From positions 62,001 through 126,000 of the forward strand of contig CAYVKA010000004.1 in NCBI GenBank assembly GCA_964451925.1: a stretch of DNA of 64,000 nucleotides. Reading direction: 5' to 3'. A program made the translations under genes and the position numbers. The stretch is from Nevskia sp964451925. Lineage in GTDB: Bacteria; Pseudomonadota; Gammaproteobacteria; Nevskiales; Nevskiaceae. Positions within the stretch are counted from its first letter, which is position 1; each line of letters opens with the position of its first letter. The notes under the pieces were generated by a model. The model searched no databases, was not told the origin of the DNA, and was given only the letters and a program-made list of their open reading frames with translations. Shown here piece after piece: positions 34,508 through 42,737 of the stretch.

Positions 34508-35434
34508 GTGGGTCTTGACGAGATCCCTTTGCAAGCGCACTTCCTGTCCCTTGCCGAAGGACGGCGCCTGGCCTGGTACGAGTTCGGCGATGCCCGGGGA
34601 ACGCCCTGCATCTATGTCACCGGCACGCCGACGTCCGGCATCGCAGGCGCGTTCTACCATCGGGCAGCGTGTGACGCCGGCGTGCGCTGGATTGCACTGG
34701 ACAAGCCGGGCTATGGCCAATCCGACGCGCAGCCGGGCCGCAGCCTGCTCGACTGGGCGGAGGATGTCTTCGCGCTGGCCGATCACCTGCAGATCGGACG
34801 CTTTGCGGTTGCGGGCGAATCGGGCGGCGGCCCCCGTGCGCTGGCGCTGTGCCATGCGCTGCCCGAGCGCATCACCGTCGCCTTGCTGCTGGCCGGCGTC
34901 GGCCCGATGGAGAATCCCGCCGCCCTCCGGGGCATGCACCGCGCCAACCGCATGATGTTCTGGCTGGCGCGCCACGCGCCGGTTCTGCTGCATGGAGCGC
35001 TGCTGCTGATCCGCCGCGGCGCGCTGCGGCCGCAGCTGCGGGACGATCGCCGCAGCCACGACAAGCCGAGCAAGCAGCTGACGGCGATGCCGGCGGCCGA
35101 TCGCGTGCTCTACGAGCAGCCGCAGGTCCGCTCTTTGCTGAAACGTGCCGGCGCCGAGGCATTGCGCCAGGGCGTTGCGCCGGCCGTGGAGGACGTGGTG
35201 CTGCTGAGCCGCCCGTGGGGCTTCACGCTGGAGTCGATCGGCGTTCCCGTGCATCTCTGGCAAGGGAGCGCGGATCGCAGCGTGCCGCCGGCGATGGCGC
35301 AGGCGATGGCGTCCACCTTGCCACGAAGCACGCTGCACCTGGTCGAGGGCGCGGGCCATCTGGTTTCGTTCGGAGTGCAGGTGGAAATCATGGGACTGAT
35401 ACGCCAGGCAGCCGGCGCGAAGGAACAGGGATGA
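34508..35434 (+). CDS. Alpha/beta hydrolase
   Basis: The gene starts with GTG at 34508, after GAGGAG, 11 bp from the tetR stop. The 308-aa protein has 'GTPCIYVTGTPTSG' oxyanion region, 'LDKPGYGQSDAQPGRSLLDWAEDV', the nucleophile S105 in 'VAGESGGG', an acid near 'WQGSADRSVPP' and a final H in 'EGAGHLVSFG'. It belongs to the proline iminopeptidase/epoxide-hydrolase-like group, so it could be an aminopeptidase-like or ester hydrolase. Its stop overlaps the amidase start (ATGA), which indicates coupled synthesis. Confidence 0.83.
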   Translation: MGLDEIPLQAHFLSLAEGRRLAWYEFGDARGTPCIYVTGTPTSGIAGAFYHRAACDAGVRWIALDKPGYGQSDAQPGRSLLDWAEDVFALADHLQIGRFAVAGESGGGPRALALCHALPERITVALLLAGVGPMENPAALRGMHRANRMMFWLARHAPVLLHGALLLIRRGALRPQLRDDRRSHDKPSKQLTAMPAADRVLYEQPQVRSLLKRAGAEALRQGVAPAVEDVVLLSRPWGFTLESIGVPVHLWQGSADRSVPPAMAQAMASTLPRSTLHLVEGAGHLVSFGVQVEIMGLIRQAAGAKEQG

Positions 35435-36858
35435 GGCTCGACGAGTACGCCCGTTATGACGCCGTCGGGCTGATGCAGCTGCTGCGCAGCGGCCAGGTCG
35501 GCGCCGACGAACTGAAGCGCTGCGCCACCGCCGCGATTGAGCGCCTGAATCCGCAGCTGAATTTCATGGCCGGCGAGGTCTGCGAGGATGAGGCGTGCCA
35601 GCCGGGCGGCCCGTTCTACGGCTTGCCGTTCCTGCTCAAGGAAGGCCTGGGCTGGCGCGGTGGCGCCGCGGCGATGGGCTCGCGCCTAGCGAACGGGATC
35701 AAGGTCACCACAGAAAGCGAGATCACCCGGCGCCTGCGGCGGGCGGGGGTGCGGATCCTGGGCGAGACCGCGGCGCCCGAGCTCGGCATCTACCCGGTGA
35801 CGGAATCGGGCCGCCACGGCGCCACGCGCAATCCCTGGAACCTGGCGCACTCACCCGGCGGCTCCAGCGGCGGCGCCTCGGCAGCAGTCGCCGCGGGCGT
35901 GGTGCCGGTGGCGCAGTCCAGCGACGGCGGCGGCTCGATCCGCGGACCGGCACACTGCACCGGACTCTTCGGCCTCAAACCGAGCCGCGGCCGCACGCCG
36001 CTGCTGCAGCGCGGCCTGTTCTCTTTCAGCCATGTCCATGTGTCGAGCCGCACGGTGCGCGACTCCGCAGCCTTTCTCGACGTGCTGCATGGGCCCGCGC
36101 CGGGCGGCGCCCTGATTGCGCCGCCGGAGCGGCCCTACATCGAGCAGCTCGAACGGCCGTTGCCGCCGCTGCGCATCGGTGTGCTGCGTCAGTCGCCGGG
36201 GCGCACGCCGCCGGCAGCCGAATGTCTGCGGGCGGTGGACCGCGCCGCACGGCTGGCCGAATCGCAGGGACACCGGGTGGAGGAGGCGCAGCCGCGGCTG
36301 GCGTGGGACCGATGGCTGGGCCACTTCCTCGCCGCCTGGATTCATCCGCTGCCCTATGCGATCCGCCAGCTCGGCGCCGCCTCGAGCCGCCAGCCGGACT
36401 CCGACACACTGGACGCGATGACCTTGCAGCTGCTGCGGCTGGCGCGGCAACTGACGGTCGATGATCTGATCGCCGCCAAGGCGGAGTTCCAGGCGGCGCG
36501 GATCGCGGTGGATACGTTCTTCCAGGACTACGACCTATGGCTGACGCCGGCTGGCATCAGCCAGGCACCCGAGCTTGGGCGCTTCGATCCGTGCCGCGGC
36601 GGCGAGGATGCGCAGGACTACATCGCGCGGGCGCTGCACGACTACGCCATCTTCACGCCGCTGCTGAACATCACCGGCCATCCCGCCGCCTCGGTGCCGC
36701 TGCACCACGGCGACAATGGCCTGCCGGCGGGGGTGCAGCTGGTGGGGCCGATGGGACGGGAGGACATGGTGCTACGCTTCGCGGCGCAGCTCGAGGCGGC
36801 AGACCCCTGGATCGGCCGCCGGCCGCCGTACTCGATCTTCGGTGCCGCGCATGAATAG
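35431..36858 (+). CDS. Amidase signature (AS) family amidase
   Basis: This 475-aa enzyme has the complete Ser-cisSer-Lys triad: K70 in 'GLPFLLKEG', S145 in 'SPGGSSGGAS' and S169 in 'DGGGSIRGP'. The downstream 'GLFGLKPSRGR' is also diagnostic. The family hydrolyses carboxamides, peptide amides and carbamates; GatA-type partners are absent. It starts inside the stop of the alpha/beta hydrolase and overlaps the MFS gene by 8 bp. With the D-aminopeptidase and DAO genes next door it suggests amide-containing D-amino-acid compounds as substrate. Confidence 0.9.
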   Translation: MRLDEYARYDAVGLMQLLRSGQVGADELKRCATAAIERLNPQLNFMAGEVCEDEACQPGGPFYGLPFLLKEGLGWRGGAAAMGSRLANGIKVTTESEITRRLRRAGVRILGETAAPELGIYPVTESGRHGATRNPWNLAHSPGGSSGGASAAVAAGVVPVAQSSDGGGSIRGPAHCTGLFGLKPSRGRTPLLQRGLFSFSHVHVSSRTVRDSAAFLDVLHGPAPGGALIAPPERPYIEQLERPLPPLRIGVLRQSPGRTPPAAECLRAVDRAARLAESQGHRVEEAQPRLAWDRWLGHFLAAWIHPLPYAIRQLGAASSRQPDSDTLDAMTLQLLRLARQLTVDDLIAAKAEFQAARIAVDTFFQDYDLWLTPAGISQAPELGRFDPCRGGEDAQDYIARALHDYAIFTPLLNITGHPAASVPLHHGDNGLPAGVQLVGPMGREDMVLRFAAQLEAADPWIGRRPPYSIFGAAHE

Positions 36859-38074
36859 CCTGGCCGGCGCCGTGGCTGCGCAGCGTCCGCTGCGCGCCTG
36901 GACCGTGGTGGCCGCCGCCGCGGTGGCCATGATGTTCAGCGCCGCCGGCATCTGGGCGCCGACCCTGGGCATCTTCCTCGCGCCGCTGCAGCACGACCTC
37001 GGCTGGAGCCAGACGCAGGTCTACCTCGGAGTGACCCTGGCGTACCTGCTCGCGCAGCTCGCCGCACCATTGTGCGGGTGGATCGTCGACCGCGGCCAGG
37101 TGCGGCGCCTGATGCTGGGCGCGCTGCTGCTGCAGGCGCTGGCCTTCGCCGGTTTCAGCCGCATCGGCCCGCAGCTGGCGCCGTACTACCTGCTGTGCGT
37201 GCTCACCGCGCTGGCCACGCTTGGCGTCTCCGCGATTCCGCTGGTGCGGATCGTCAACGGCTGGTTCAGCCACCGGCGCGGCCTGGCCCTGGGGGTGTTG
37301 TTCGCCGCCTCCACCATCGGACCGATGCTGCACCCCTTGCTGGCGCAACGCCTGATCGACGCCCTGGGCTGGCGCCAGGCTTACGCCGTGCTCAGCGCGC
37401 TGATCCTGCTGCTGGGCTTCGGCGCGACGGCCCTGTGGGTGCGGGAGAACCCGCAGGCCGGGACGGCCGGCGTTGCCGCGAGCGGGCCGCGCGCCGGCTG
37501 GCGCGAGCTATCCGATGCGCTGGCGCAGCGGGACTTCTGGGTCATCGGCCTGTGGCTGGTGCTCTACGCCTACGCCTATGGCGGCCTGAACCTGCACCTG
37601 GTGCCGCTGCTGCGCGAATCCGGCCTGTCCGGCGGACAGGCCGCGCTGGCGCAGAGCCTGCTCGGCGCCGGCTCGATGTGTGGCAACCTGCTCGCCGGCG
37701 CCCTGCTCGACCGCGTCCATGCGCGGCGGCTGGCCACGCTGTTCGCCGCGGTGCCGATGGCCGGCATCGCCTTGCTCGCCAACGTTCCCGGCAGCGGCAC
37801 GGCTTACCTGATGGCGCTGGGCCTGGGCCTGGCCGCGGGCAGCGAGGCCAGTGTGCTGATGTACATGCTGGGACGCTACTTTCCCGAAGCGGTACTGGGC
37901 CGCGTGGTGTCGATCCAGTTCATTGCGCTGGCTACGGGAGCTGCGCTCGGCCCCTCGGCGGCTGCGCTGCTGCATGACCGCTATGGCGATTACCACGTCC
38001 TGCTCGAGGTCAACGCCGCAGCCTTCGCCGTCGCCGCCAGCGCACCCCTGTTCCTGCGCAAGTACCGCTACTGA
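36851..38074 (+). CDS. MFS transporter
   Basis: The ATG at 36851 gives 407 aa with 12 predicted helices. It resembles the monocarboxylate-porter/oxalate:formate antiporter (OFA-like) branch: 'FSAAGIWAPTLGIFLAPLQHDLGWSQTQV', 'RIVNGWFSHRRGLALGVLFAASTIG', and 'GRYFPEAVLGRVVSIQF'. It is the last gene of the tetR-hydrolase-amidase unit. It probably moves the hydrolysis product, or a related acid, across the inner membrane. Confidence 0.85.
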   Translation: MNSLAGAVAAQRPLRAWTVVAAAAVAMMFSAAGIWAPTLGIFLAPLQHDLGWSQTQVYLGVTLAYLLAQLAAPLCGWIVDRGQVRRLMLGALLLQALAFAGFSRIGPQLAPYYLLCVLTALATLGVSAIPLVRIVNGWFSHRRGLALGVLFAASTIGPMLHPLLAQRLIDALGWRQAYAVLSALILLLGFGATALWVRENPQAGTAGVAASGPRAGWRELSDALAQRDFWVIGLWLVLYAYAYGGLNLHLVPLLRESGLSGGQAALAQSLLGAGSMCGNLLAGALLDRVHARRLATLFAAVPMAGIALLANVPGSGTAYLMALGLGLAAGSEASVLMYMLGRYFPEAVLGRVVSIQFIALATGAALGPSAAALLHDRYGDYHVLLEVNAAAFAVAASAPLFLRKYRY

Positions 38075-38076
38075 AG

Positions 38077-38093
38077 CAGCGGCTTCGCCGCTG
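38077..38093 (+). terminator. Hairpin after the MFS gene
   Basis: CAGCGGC-TTC-GCCGCTG forms a perfect 7-bp stem with a 3-nt loop directly after the MFS stop. There is no T-run, so it may be an mRNA-stabilising hairpin rather than an intrinsic terminator. The following stretch to 38308 holds no supportable gene. Confidence 0.45.
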
Positions 38094-38308
38094 TGCGCTT
38101 CACCACCCGTGCTTCGAGAATGCTCGGGAGTGTCGCCGGCAATGATTGCCTCGGGCCCACAAAGCAGACTTCGCCTCGAGATGCAGCGGACATCTCCCCT
38201 GCCCGCGATGGCGGGGAGCTGTCACCGGTGGTTTTTACTCAGCACACCCCTATACGTGGCACGCGGCGAGGCATGCCGGATTTCCCCGCACGCCGCCGGA
38301 GCCGCAAC

Positions 38309-38364
38309 TGGTGCCCGAAGCCGGACTCGAACCGGCATGGCCTTGCGGCCGGGGGATTTTAAGT
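38309..38364 (-). repeat. attachment-site repeat: displaced 3' end of tRNA-Leu
   Basis: These 56 bp repeat the 3' part of the tRNA-Leu at 47987-48042, from anticodon loop to CCA. The only two differences are a swapped base pair in the T stem (C-G in the intact gene, G-C here). It has no 5' half and cannot encode a working tRNA. Confidence 0.88.
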
Positions 38365-38494
38365 AACTAAATCAGATTGTCTCTGAGGTTCTTCCATGTC
38401 CCTCATTGATCTCTGATTCAACAACTTACGGCAAAGCCGACTCAAAAAGAATTCTGCCGAGTTCTCGACGCGTAGCGATTTTTCACGGCGCGCT

Positions 38495-38511
38495 TACACA
38501 GGAACTACACA
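38495..38511 (+). repeat. 17-bp arm-type repeat, left end
   Basis: TACACAGGAACTACACA occurs here and, in the same orientation, at 47910-47926 beside the other end. Its position about 130 bp inside the attachment repeat is what is expected of an integrase arm-binding site. The rest of 38365-38652 has no gene I can support. Confidence 0.6.
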
Positions 38512-38652
38512 GTTGATTGGCGTGCCACAGCTGATATGCGATGCCGCAGAAACTCCATGCCTTACGCGGATTGGCAACGATCTCCTCCGGGTTACTTGCC
38601 AATGAGCGGACAGAACGTATCGTTATAATTCAAAGGCAAATCAATGACATAA

Positions 38653-39783
38653 GTGAATATAAAGACGATAGGCAGCTACCCCGTTTCATGGGCCGCGCTT
38701 GTACAGGAACTCAGCGAAACGCATCCTCCATCCCTCGCAATTCAGCAGTTTCTCAGCCACAACCCGCGTCAAAACCTAGATTTCCCAATAGCCGACCGTT
38801 GGCTGCTGACAAGCAATCTTCACAAGGCCGTCAGATACGGTCTTACCGATCACGCCGCCGTCACCGCGGAAGCTCTATTCCGATGCGAACCGGCATATTT
38901 CTATCGGCGACTGCCCGTTATCGCGCTGGAAGACGTGGGCCTCGGCAATCTCGGTGCCTGCCTCGAAATCCTGACTTGGTGCAGAAACCTGCCGCTGCAC
39001 CGCAAATTTCAAGGCATGGGCTTAGCCGGCTATCTGGGTGCGCGTCTGGCGGCTGCGCCGAAGTGCCGCAGCACTTGCGATTTACTTTGTCTCGTCGAGA
39101 ATCAGCAGGGCCGCTCCGTCCTCGATCAGGACATCGCCAGCTTCAATCTGCCCGATGCGATGGAAGCCGCTTGTTCCAACGCCGCGCCGCTTCGCCAGCG
39201 CGCCGCCGCCTTCCTCAAGCTGGATCGTCTGCCGATCCGAAACGGCGACCAGAGGGCAGAGATGCTCAATGCGATATGTCAACAACTCAAGCTCCCGATG
39301 CAGGCAACTCAGGTGCTGGTCGCTGGCAAGGCCACAGACAGCATGGCCACGTTCATCCCACTGATCTTTGAGCTACTGGGGAAATGCTCGCCCTACATCG
39401 AACAGCAGGAACTTGGTGACTTCGCTGCACCCCTCGATGGTCCGATACTGTGCGCCGCTGCCGACAAACACACCCGACTCGGCCAGCGGGCAATCAAAGA
39501 GTGGGTGAAGAGCGCAGGAGACTTATCGGCGTTCTTCGCGCAACGTGCCCTCACGGCTCGGGCCGAGCGGGTCATTCGTATTGCTCTGTTCCATATCGAA
39601 AGCTCGCTGCTTAACCGTCGCCTTACCAACGATTGTCTTGATCTGCTCCGGGGTGAATACGAGCGTTCGGACATGGCTGCGCTGGGGCTGAACATCGAGG
39701 ATGCCAGCGAACTTTACACGCTGATGCGCCGCAACCATCCCAACCTGAACAACATCCGGAGGCGGCTGTGGAAAAGCCAATAA
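38653..39783 (+). CDS. Unknown protein with RarA/MgsA C-terminal-like segment
   Basis: A GTG start at 38653 gives 376 aa. I do not recognise the whole protein. One stretch, 'YFYRRLPVIALEDVGLGN' and later 'GYLGARLAAAPKCRS', resembles the C-terminal region of the replication-restart ATPase RarA/MgsA. No Walker A or B motif is present. There is no signal peptide or membrane helix. Its stop overlaps the following recombinase gene by 16 bp, so the two are probably made together. A role in element DNA processing is inferred from that coupling only. Confidence 0.6.
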   Translation: MNIKTIGSYPVSWAALVQELSETHPPSLAIQQFLSHNPRQNLDFPIADRWLLTSNLHKAVRYGLTDHAAVTAEALFRCEPAYFYRRLPVIALEDVGLGNLGACLEILTWCRNLPLHRKFQGMGLAGYLGARLAAAPKCRSTCDLLCLVENQQGRSVLDQDIASFNLPDAMEAACSNAAPLRQRAAAFLKLDRLPIRNGDQRAEMLNAICQQLKLPMQATQVLVAGKATDSMATFIPLIFELLGKCSPYIEQQELGDFAAPLDGPILCAAADKHTRLGQRAIKEWVKSAGDLSAFFAQRALTARAERVIRIALFHIESSLLNRRLTNDCLDLLRGEYERSDMAALGLNIEDASELYTLMRRNHPNLNNIRRRLWKSQ

Positions 39784-40835
39784 CTAACGATAATCCTTCA
39801 TTCTCGACACCAATCCAGAACCCGCCAGAGACCCCCGCAGCGTCTGCAACTGATTGCACGGCGCTGCAACTGGTTGCAGACCTTACGGTGTGTAGGCAGC
39901 GTGTAAAGGGTGAGCCGCTGCAATCAATTGCAGACTTGCAGAAGGCTGACGAGCGCGCAGCTATCTATCTGACGGCCAGCCTGTCCGCGAGTACCAAGCG
40001 TGCTTACAGCAGCGATCTGGCGCACTTTCTGGCGTGGGGCGGAACGATCCCCGCCGACCCTGAGCTGGTGGCGCGGTATCTTGCCCTGCACGGTGAAAAC
40101 CTGTCGCCGTTCACGCTCGCCCGTCGCTTGATCGCCATCGGTAAGGCACACGGGGCGCAGAACCTAGCGAATCCCTGCGACAACGAGCTGGTGCGTTCCG
40201 TGCTACGTGGCATCCGCCGCGTCCACGGTTCTGCTCAGCGGCAGGTTGATCCCCTGCTAAAAGAGGACGTTCTGGCCGTGATCGACGCGCTGCCGCCAAC
40301 GCTCAAGGGAACGCGCGACCGCGCCTTGCTATTGGTCGGCTTTGCGGCGGCGCTGCGGCGGAGCGAACTTGTGGGCCTCAATGTCGAGGATGTGAAGTTC
40401 GTGCCCGAGGGACTGATCCTACGGCTGCGGCGCAGCAAGACGGACCAGGAGGGCGAAGGGCGCGACATCGGCATTCCGTACGCACGTTCGCGCGCCTGCC
40501 CGGTCAAGGCGTTGCGTGCATGGCTGGATCAAGCGGGAATAACCGCCGGCCCGATCTTCCGGGGCGTGGGGAAAAGCGGACACATCCAGCCGTCCCGTAT
40601 GACCAGCCAGAGTGTCGCACTGGTCATCAAGCACAACGCCGCCAAGGTCGGTCTCGATCCCGAGCGGTTCAGCGGACACAGCTTGCGTGCCGGCCTCATC
40701 ACGTCGGCAGCCAAGCTGGGGGTGAGCACCTACAAAATTCGTCAGCAGTCAGGCCACCGCAGCGAGGCGACGCTGACCAAGTATATCCGGGATGGGGAAT
40801 TGTTCCTGATGAATGCAGCAGGAGCAGTGCTGTAG
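39768..40835 (+). CDS. Tyrosine recombinase, internal to the element
   Basis: This 355-aa protein starts with GTG. An N-terminal SAM-like core-binding domain spans roughly residues 62-155 (STKRAYSSDLAHFLAWG). The catalytic domain has R197 (ALRRSEL), K224, H304 and R307 (GHSLR), H330 (SGHRS) and Y339. This is the full tyrosine-recombinase set. It is a phage-type recombinase distinct from the tRNA-proximal integrase. The ~60-residue N-terminal extension is encoded by DNA carrying three copies of the palindrome TGCAAN4TTGCA. Whether it moves the element or a nested unit is unknown. Confidence 0.87.
   Translation: MEKPITNDNPSFSTPIQNPPETPAASATDCTALQLVADLTVCRQRVKGEPLQSIADLQKADERAAIYLTASLSASTKRAYSSDLAHFLAWGGTIPADPELVARYLALHGENLSPFTLARRLIAIGKAHGAQNLANPCDNELVRSVLRGIRRVHGSAQRQVDPLLKEDVLAVIDALPPTLKGTRDRALLLVGFAAALRRSELVGLNVEDVKFVPEGLILRLRRSKTDQEGEGRDIGIPYARSRACPVKALRAWLDQAGITAGPIFRGVGKSGHIQPSRMTSQSVALVIKHNAAKVGLDPERFSGHSLRAGLITSAAKLGVSTYKIRQQSGHRSEATLTKYIRDGELFLMNAAGAVL
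39845..39932. repeat. Cluster of three TGCAAN4TTGCA palindromes
   Basis: Copies start at 39845, 39865 and 39919, inside the 5' part of the recombinase gene. The first two are spaced by 20 bp (two helical turns). Each is a 14-bp palindrome or near-palindrome (e.g. TGCAATCAATTGCA). Single copies also occur at 41927 and 45228. Confidence 0.6.
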
Positions 40836-40925
40836 GAGCGGCAGCCTAAAGTTTTCTACAACAAGTCTCTTTTCGTGAGGTTTATGGGGGACAAGAAACA
40901 TGAAAAACGTCACACATTCACGCCC

Positions 40926-40945
40926 GGCTCCCGTTGGGGCTTTTT
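40926..40945 (+). terminator. Possible terminator after the recombinase gene
   Basis: GGCTCC and GGGGC arms with one G-T pair and a short loop are followed by five T. It lies 91 bp after the recombinase stop. The rest of 40836-41083 shows no gene. Confidence 0.4.
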
Positions 40946-41083
40946 CTGCCCTGGCCCCTCCAAAATGACCACGGTGGTGGATGGTGCATACACTGTCCAG
41001 GCGCGTGCTACATTGCGGGCGCGTCTGCGCGCCGTACTACCGCAGCGCCGGGCTTTCGGACGGCTCATTTGGGGAGATGCGAG

Positions 41084-41884
41084 ATGAAGTTGATCCGCCT
41101 TTGGTCGGCAGCTTTGGGCTGCGTGCTGATCGCCGGCTGTGCTGCCACGCCACGCCAAGAGCCCAAGCTCGCGTCCTGTGCAGCCACGCCACGCCTAAAT
41201 CCTAAGCTCGAACCTTGGGCCGGCCTGCGCGAGCCGACCTTTCCGGAGCTTCTGGTCAGTTTCGGCGCCGCCAACCTGCCCCAAGACCCGGACGGAACAC
41301 TGTACAAGTACCTGTGGTCGCAGTCCAAGAGCTACGACCGTTACGAGGCGACCAGGGAGGCCCACGGCGACATGGCCCCGCTCATGCAGGAGGCCACCGA
41401 GCAGATTCAGGCTGGCGCACCGGCGCTGGCGTGCAAGCAGTTCATGTTCGAGACCTCCATTCAACTGATGAAGTACGATTCCGCGCGAGGGGCTTTTCCG
41501 GTGCAACCATACGATCCCATCCGACAGGGGGATATGGTCAACGACGTGCAACACAACGTTTGGCCGCAGATCATCGCCAACCCAAATGGCGACTATGGCT
41601 ACCGCCGCGCTGCGATTAGGGTATCGCGTGAAGGCTGGCTTCTGCCGGCCACCGAAGATCAGGCCCAGCAACTCAGGCAGGCACTGTGGGAGCCGGTCCT
41701 CAAGGGGTGGCTGAGCCTCCACGGCATAGCGGTGTATACGCTGGACCGCTGCGACCAAGACCCCGAGCAGATCGAAGTGCTCCAGTGCACGGGCACCATG
41801 CAGAAGTTCTACGCCTACTCGCATACACCGTCGCTCCAACCGGTCTACGAGCTGGTCAAGGACACCCAGCAAGACAAGCGGTGA
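41084..41884 (+). CDS. Lipoprotein of unknown function
   Basis: The ATG at 41084 follows GGGGAG by 7 nt. The 266-aa product has a type-II signal peptide with lipobox 'VLIAGC'. Directly after the acylated Cys there is a tandem duplication of about 14 residues ('CAATPRQEPKLAS' then 'CAATPRLNPKLEP'), so a second Cys follows. The mature part is soluble, mixed alpha/beta, and ends in a cysteine pair (DRCDQDP, LQCTG). I do not recognise the family. It is monocistronic within the element. Confidence 0.68.
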   Translation: MKLIRLWSAALGCVLIAGCAATPRQEPKLASCAATPRLNPKLEPWAGLREPTFPELLVSFGAANLPQDPDGTLYKYLWSQSKSYDRYEATREAHGDMAPLMQEATEQIQAGAPALACKQFMFETSIQLMKYDSARGAFPVQPYDPIRQGDMVNDVQHNVWPQIIANPNGDYGYRRAAIRVSREGWLLPATEDQAQQLRQALWEPVLKGWLSLHGIAVYTLDRCDQDPEQIEVLQCTGTMQKFYAYSHTPSLQPVYELVKDTQQDKR

Positions 41885-41926
41885 GCTAGTGCGGCAACGT
41901 TCTCGGGCTATGAACGCCTTCGCGCC

Positions 41927-41940
41927 TGCAATCAATTGCA
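41927..41940. repeat. TGCAAN4TTGCA palindrome copy 4
   Basis: TGCAATCAATTGCA is a perfect 14-bp palindrome that is identical to the copy at 39919. It is 43 bp after the lipoprotein stop. Confidence 0.55.
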
Positions 41941-41985
41941 GATGCGGCGGCCCCGATCACTGAGCGTGTAAGTTACAGAGTAAGT

Positions 41986-42000
41986 GTGTCACGGTGACAC
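41986..42000. promoter_or_regulatory. 15-bp palindrome GTGTCAC-G-GTGACAC
   Basis: Perfect 7-bp arms surround a single G in the 339-bp gap (41885-42223) between the lipoprotein gene and the convergent XRE gene. The gap has no other gene. It could be a regulator site, but no gene start lies directly downstream. Confidence 0.35.
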
Positions 42001-42223
42001 TCAGACTGCGCCGGCAGCAGTCGAAAGACATTTTCCGCTCTCGACGGCGATTTGCTCTTGTTCTCGTTTGGCCGGACTGAGGGCGTGGATTCATTTCCAC
42101 TCGTTTTGCGCTGTTGTGTTATGCGCTTTAGCGGGGCCATCGGGGGTGTCCGCAACGCAACGCGAAACGATGCTACGTGTGGCACAGGGAGCTTTTCGTC
42201 AATATCGCTGCGGGCGCTGTGCT

Positions 42224-42577
42224 TTAAGTCACACTCTCATCCCTAAGTTCGGCGGAAACTTTGAGCAACTTCCGACGGGCGGCCTGATTCAGCCGTCCGA
42301 AGTCGGCGATCAGTTGCGCAAGTTCGTCGTCGGTCGTGTAGAAATAGGACTCGGGGATTTTCGTGAAAGCGGCGAGCCGCTGAATCAAGGAGTACACGGG
42401 GGTATGCGTCCCGAGTTCGTACTGACTCACCCGTTGAATTGCTACGTCGCGGTCGAGCTTGAGCGCATGACCCAATTCGCTCTGCGAAAGGCCAAGTGCC
42501 GTTCGGACTTCCCGAATCCGCTTCGGGATAGGCGTCTGAGCCTTCCGGCTTTGTCTTGTTTTAGCTGAGGCGGGCAT
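42224..42577 (-). CDS. XRE-family transcriptional regulator
   Basis: This 117-aa protein has a Lys/Arg-rich N-terminus and a lambda-Cro/XRE helix-turn-helix 'IREVRTALGLSQSELGHALKLDRDVAIQRVSQYELGT'. A short helical C-terminal part follows, of the kind seen in phage and island repressors. It is divergent from the barrel-protein gene. The inverted repeat TATAAAG-N5-CTTTATA in between is a likely operator. It is probably the element's regulator. Confidence 0.85.
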   Translation of the reverse strand: MPASAKTRQSRKAQTPIPKRIREVRTALGLSQSELGHALKLDRDVAIQRVSQYELGTHTPVYSLIQRLAAFTKIPESYFYTTDDELAQLIADFGRLNQAARRKLLKVSAELRDESVT

Positions 42578-42613
42578 GAGTGCAAAGCATCCGCACTCTT
42601 GCCATGCTCATGG

Positions 42614-42632
42614 TATAAAGTTTTACTTTATA
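42614..42632. promoter_or_regulatory. Inverted repeat TATAAAG-TTTTA-CTTTATA
   Basis: Perfect 7-bp arms surround a 5-bp spacer in the divergent region, 37 bp upstream of the XRE gene and 106 bp upstream of the barrel-protein gene. This is the usual position of an XRE autoregulatory site. Confidence 0.5.
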
Positions 42633-42737
42633 GATTTAACAGTAAGTCTATGAATTAAAAGGAATAGCGGATGGCTCATGGATGCGCGCTGGATTCTGCG
42701 GGTTCAACTTGGGATGTACCACTTGGAGAGATTGAAA

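Noticed and set aside
34849..35430. Longer amidase with ~190 extra N-terminal residues
   Set aside because: The extension is the shadow of the alpha/beta hydrolase gene; the ATG at 35431 gives a normal-length amidase.
38309..38364. Functional second tRNA-Leu gene
   Set aside because: Only the 3' half is present; acceptor 5' strand, D arm and the 5' half of the anticodon stem are missing.
41984..42568. 194-codon plus-strand gene opposite the XRE regulator
   Set aside because: No ribosome site, Cys-rich with no domain, and it is antisense to a clear XRE-family gene.
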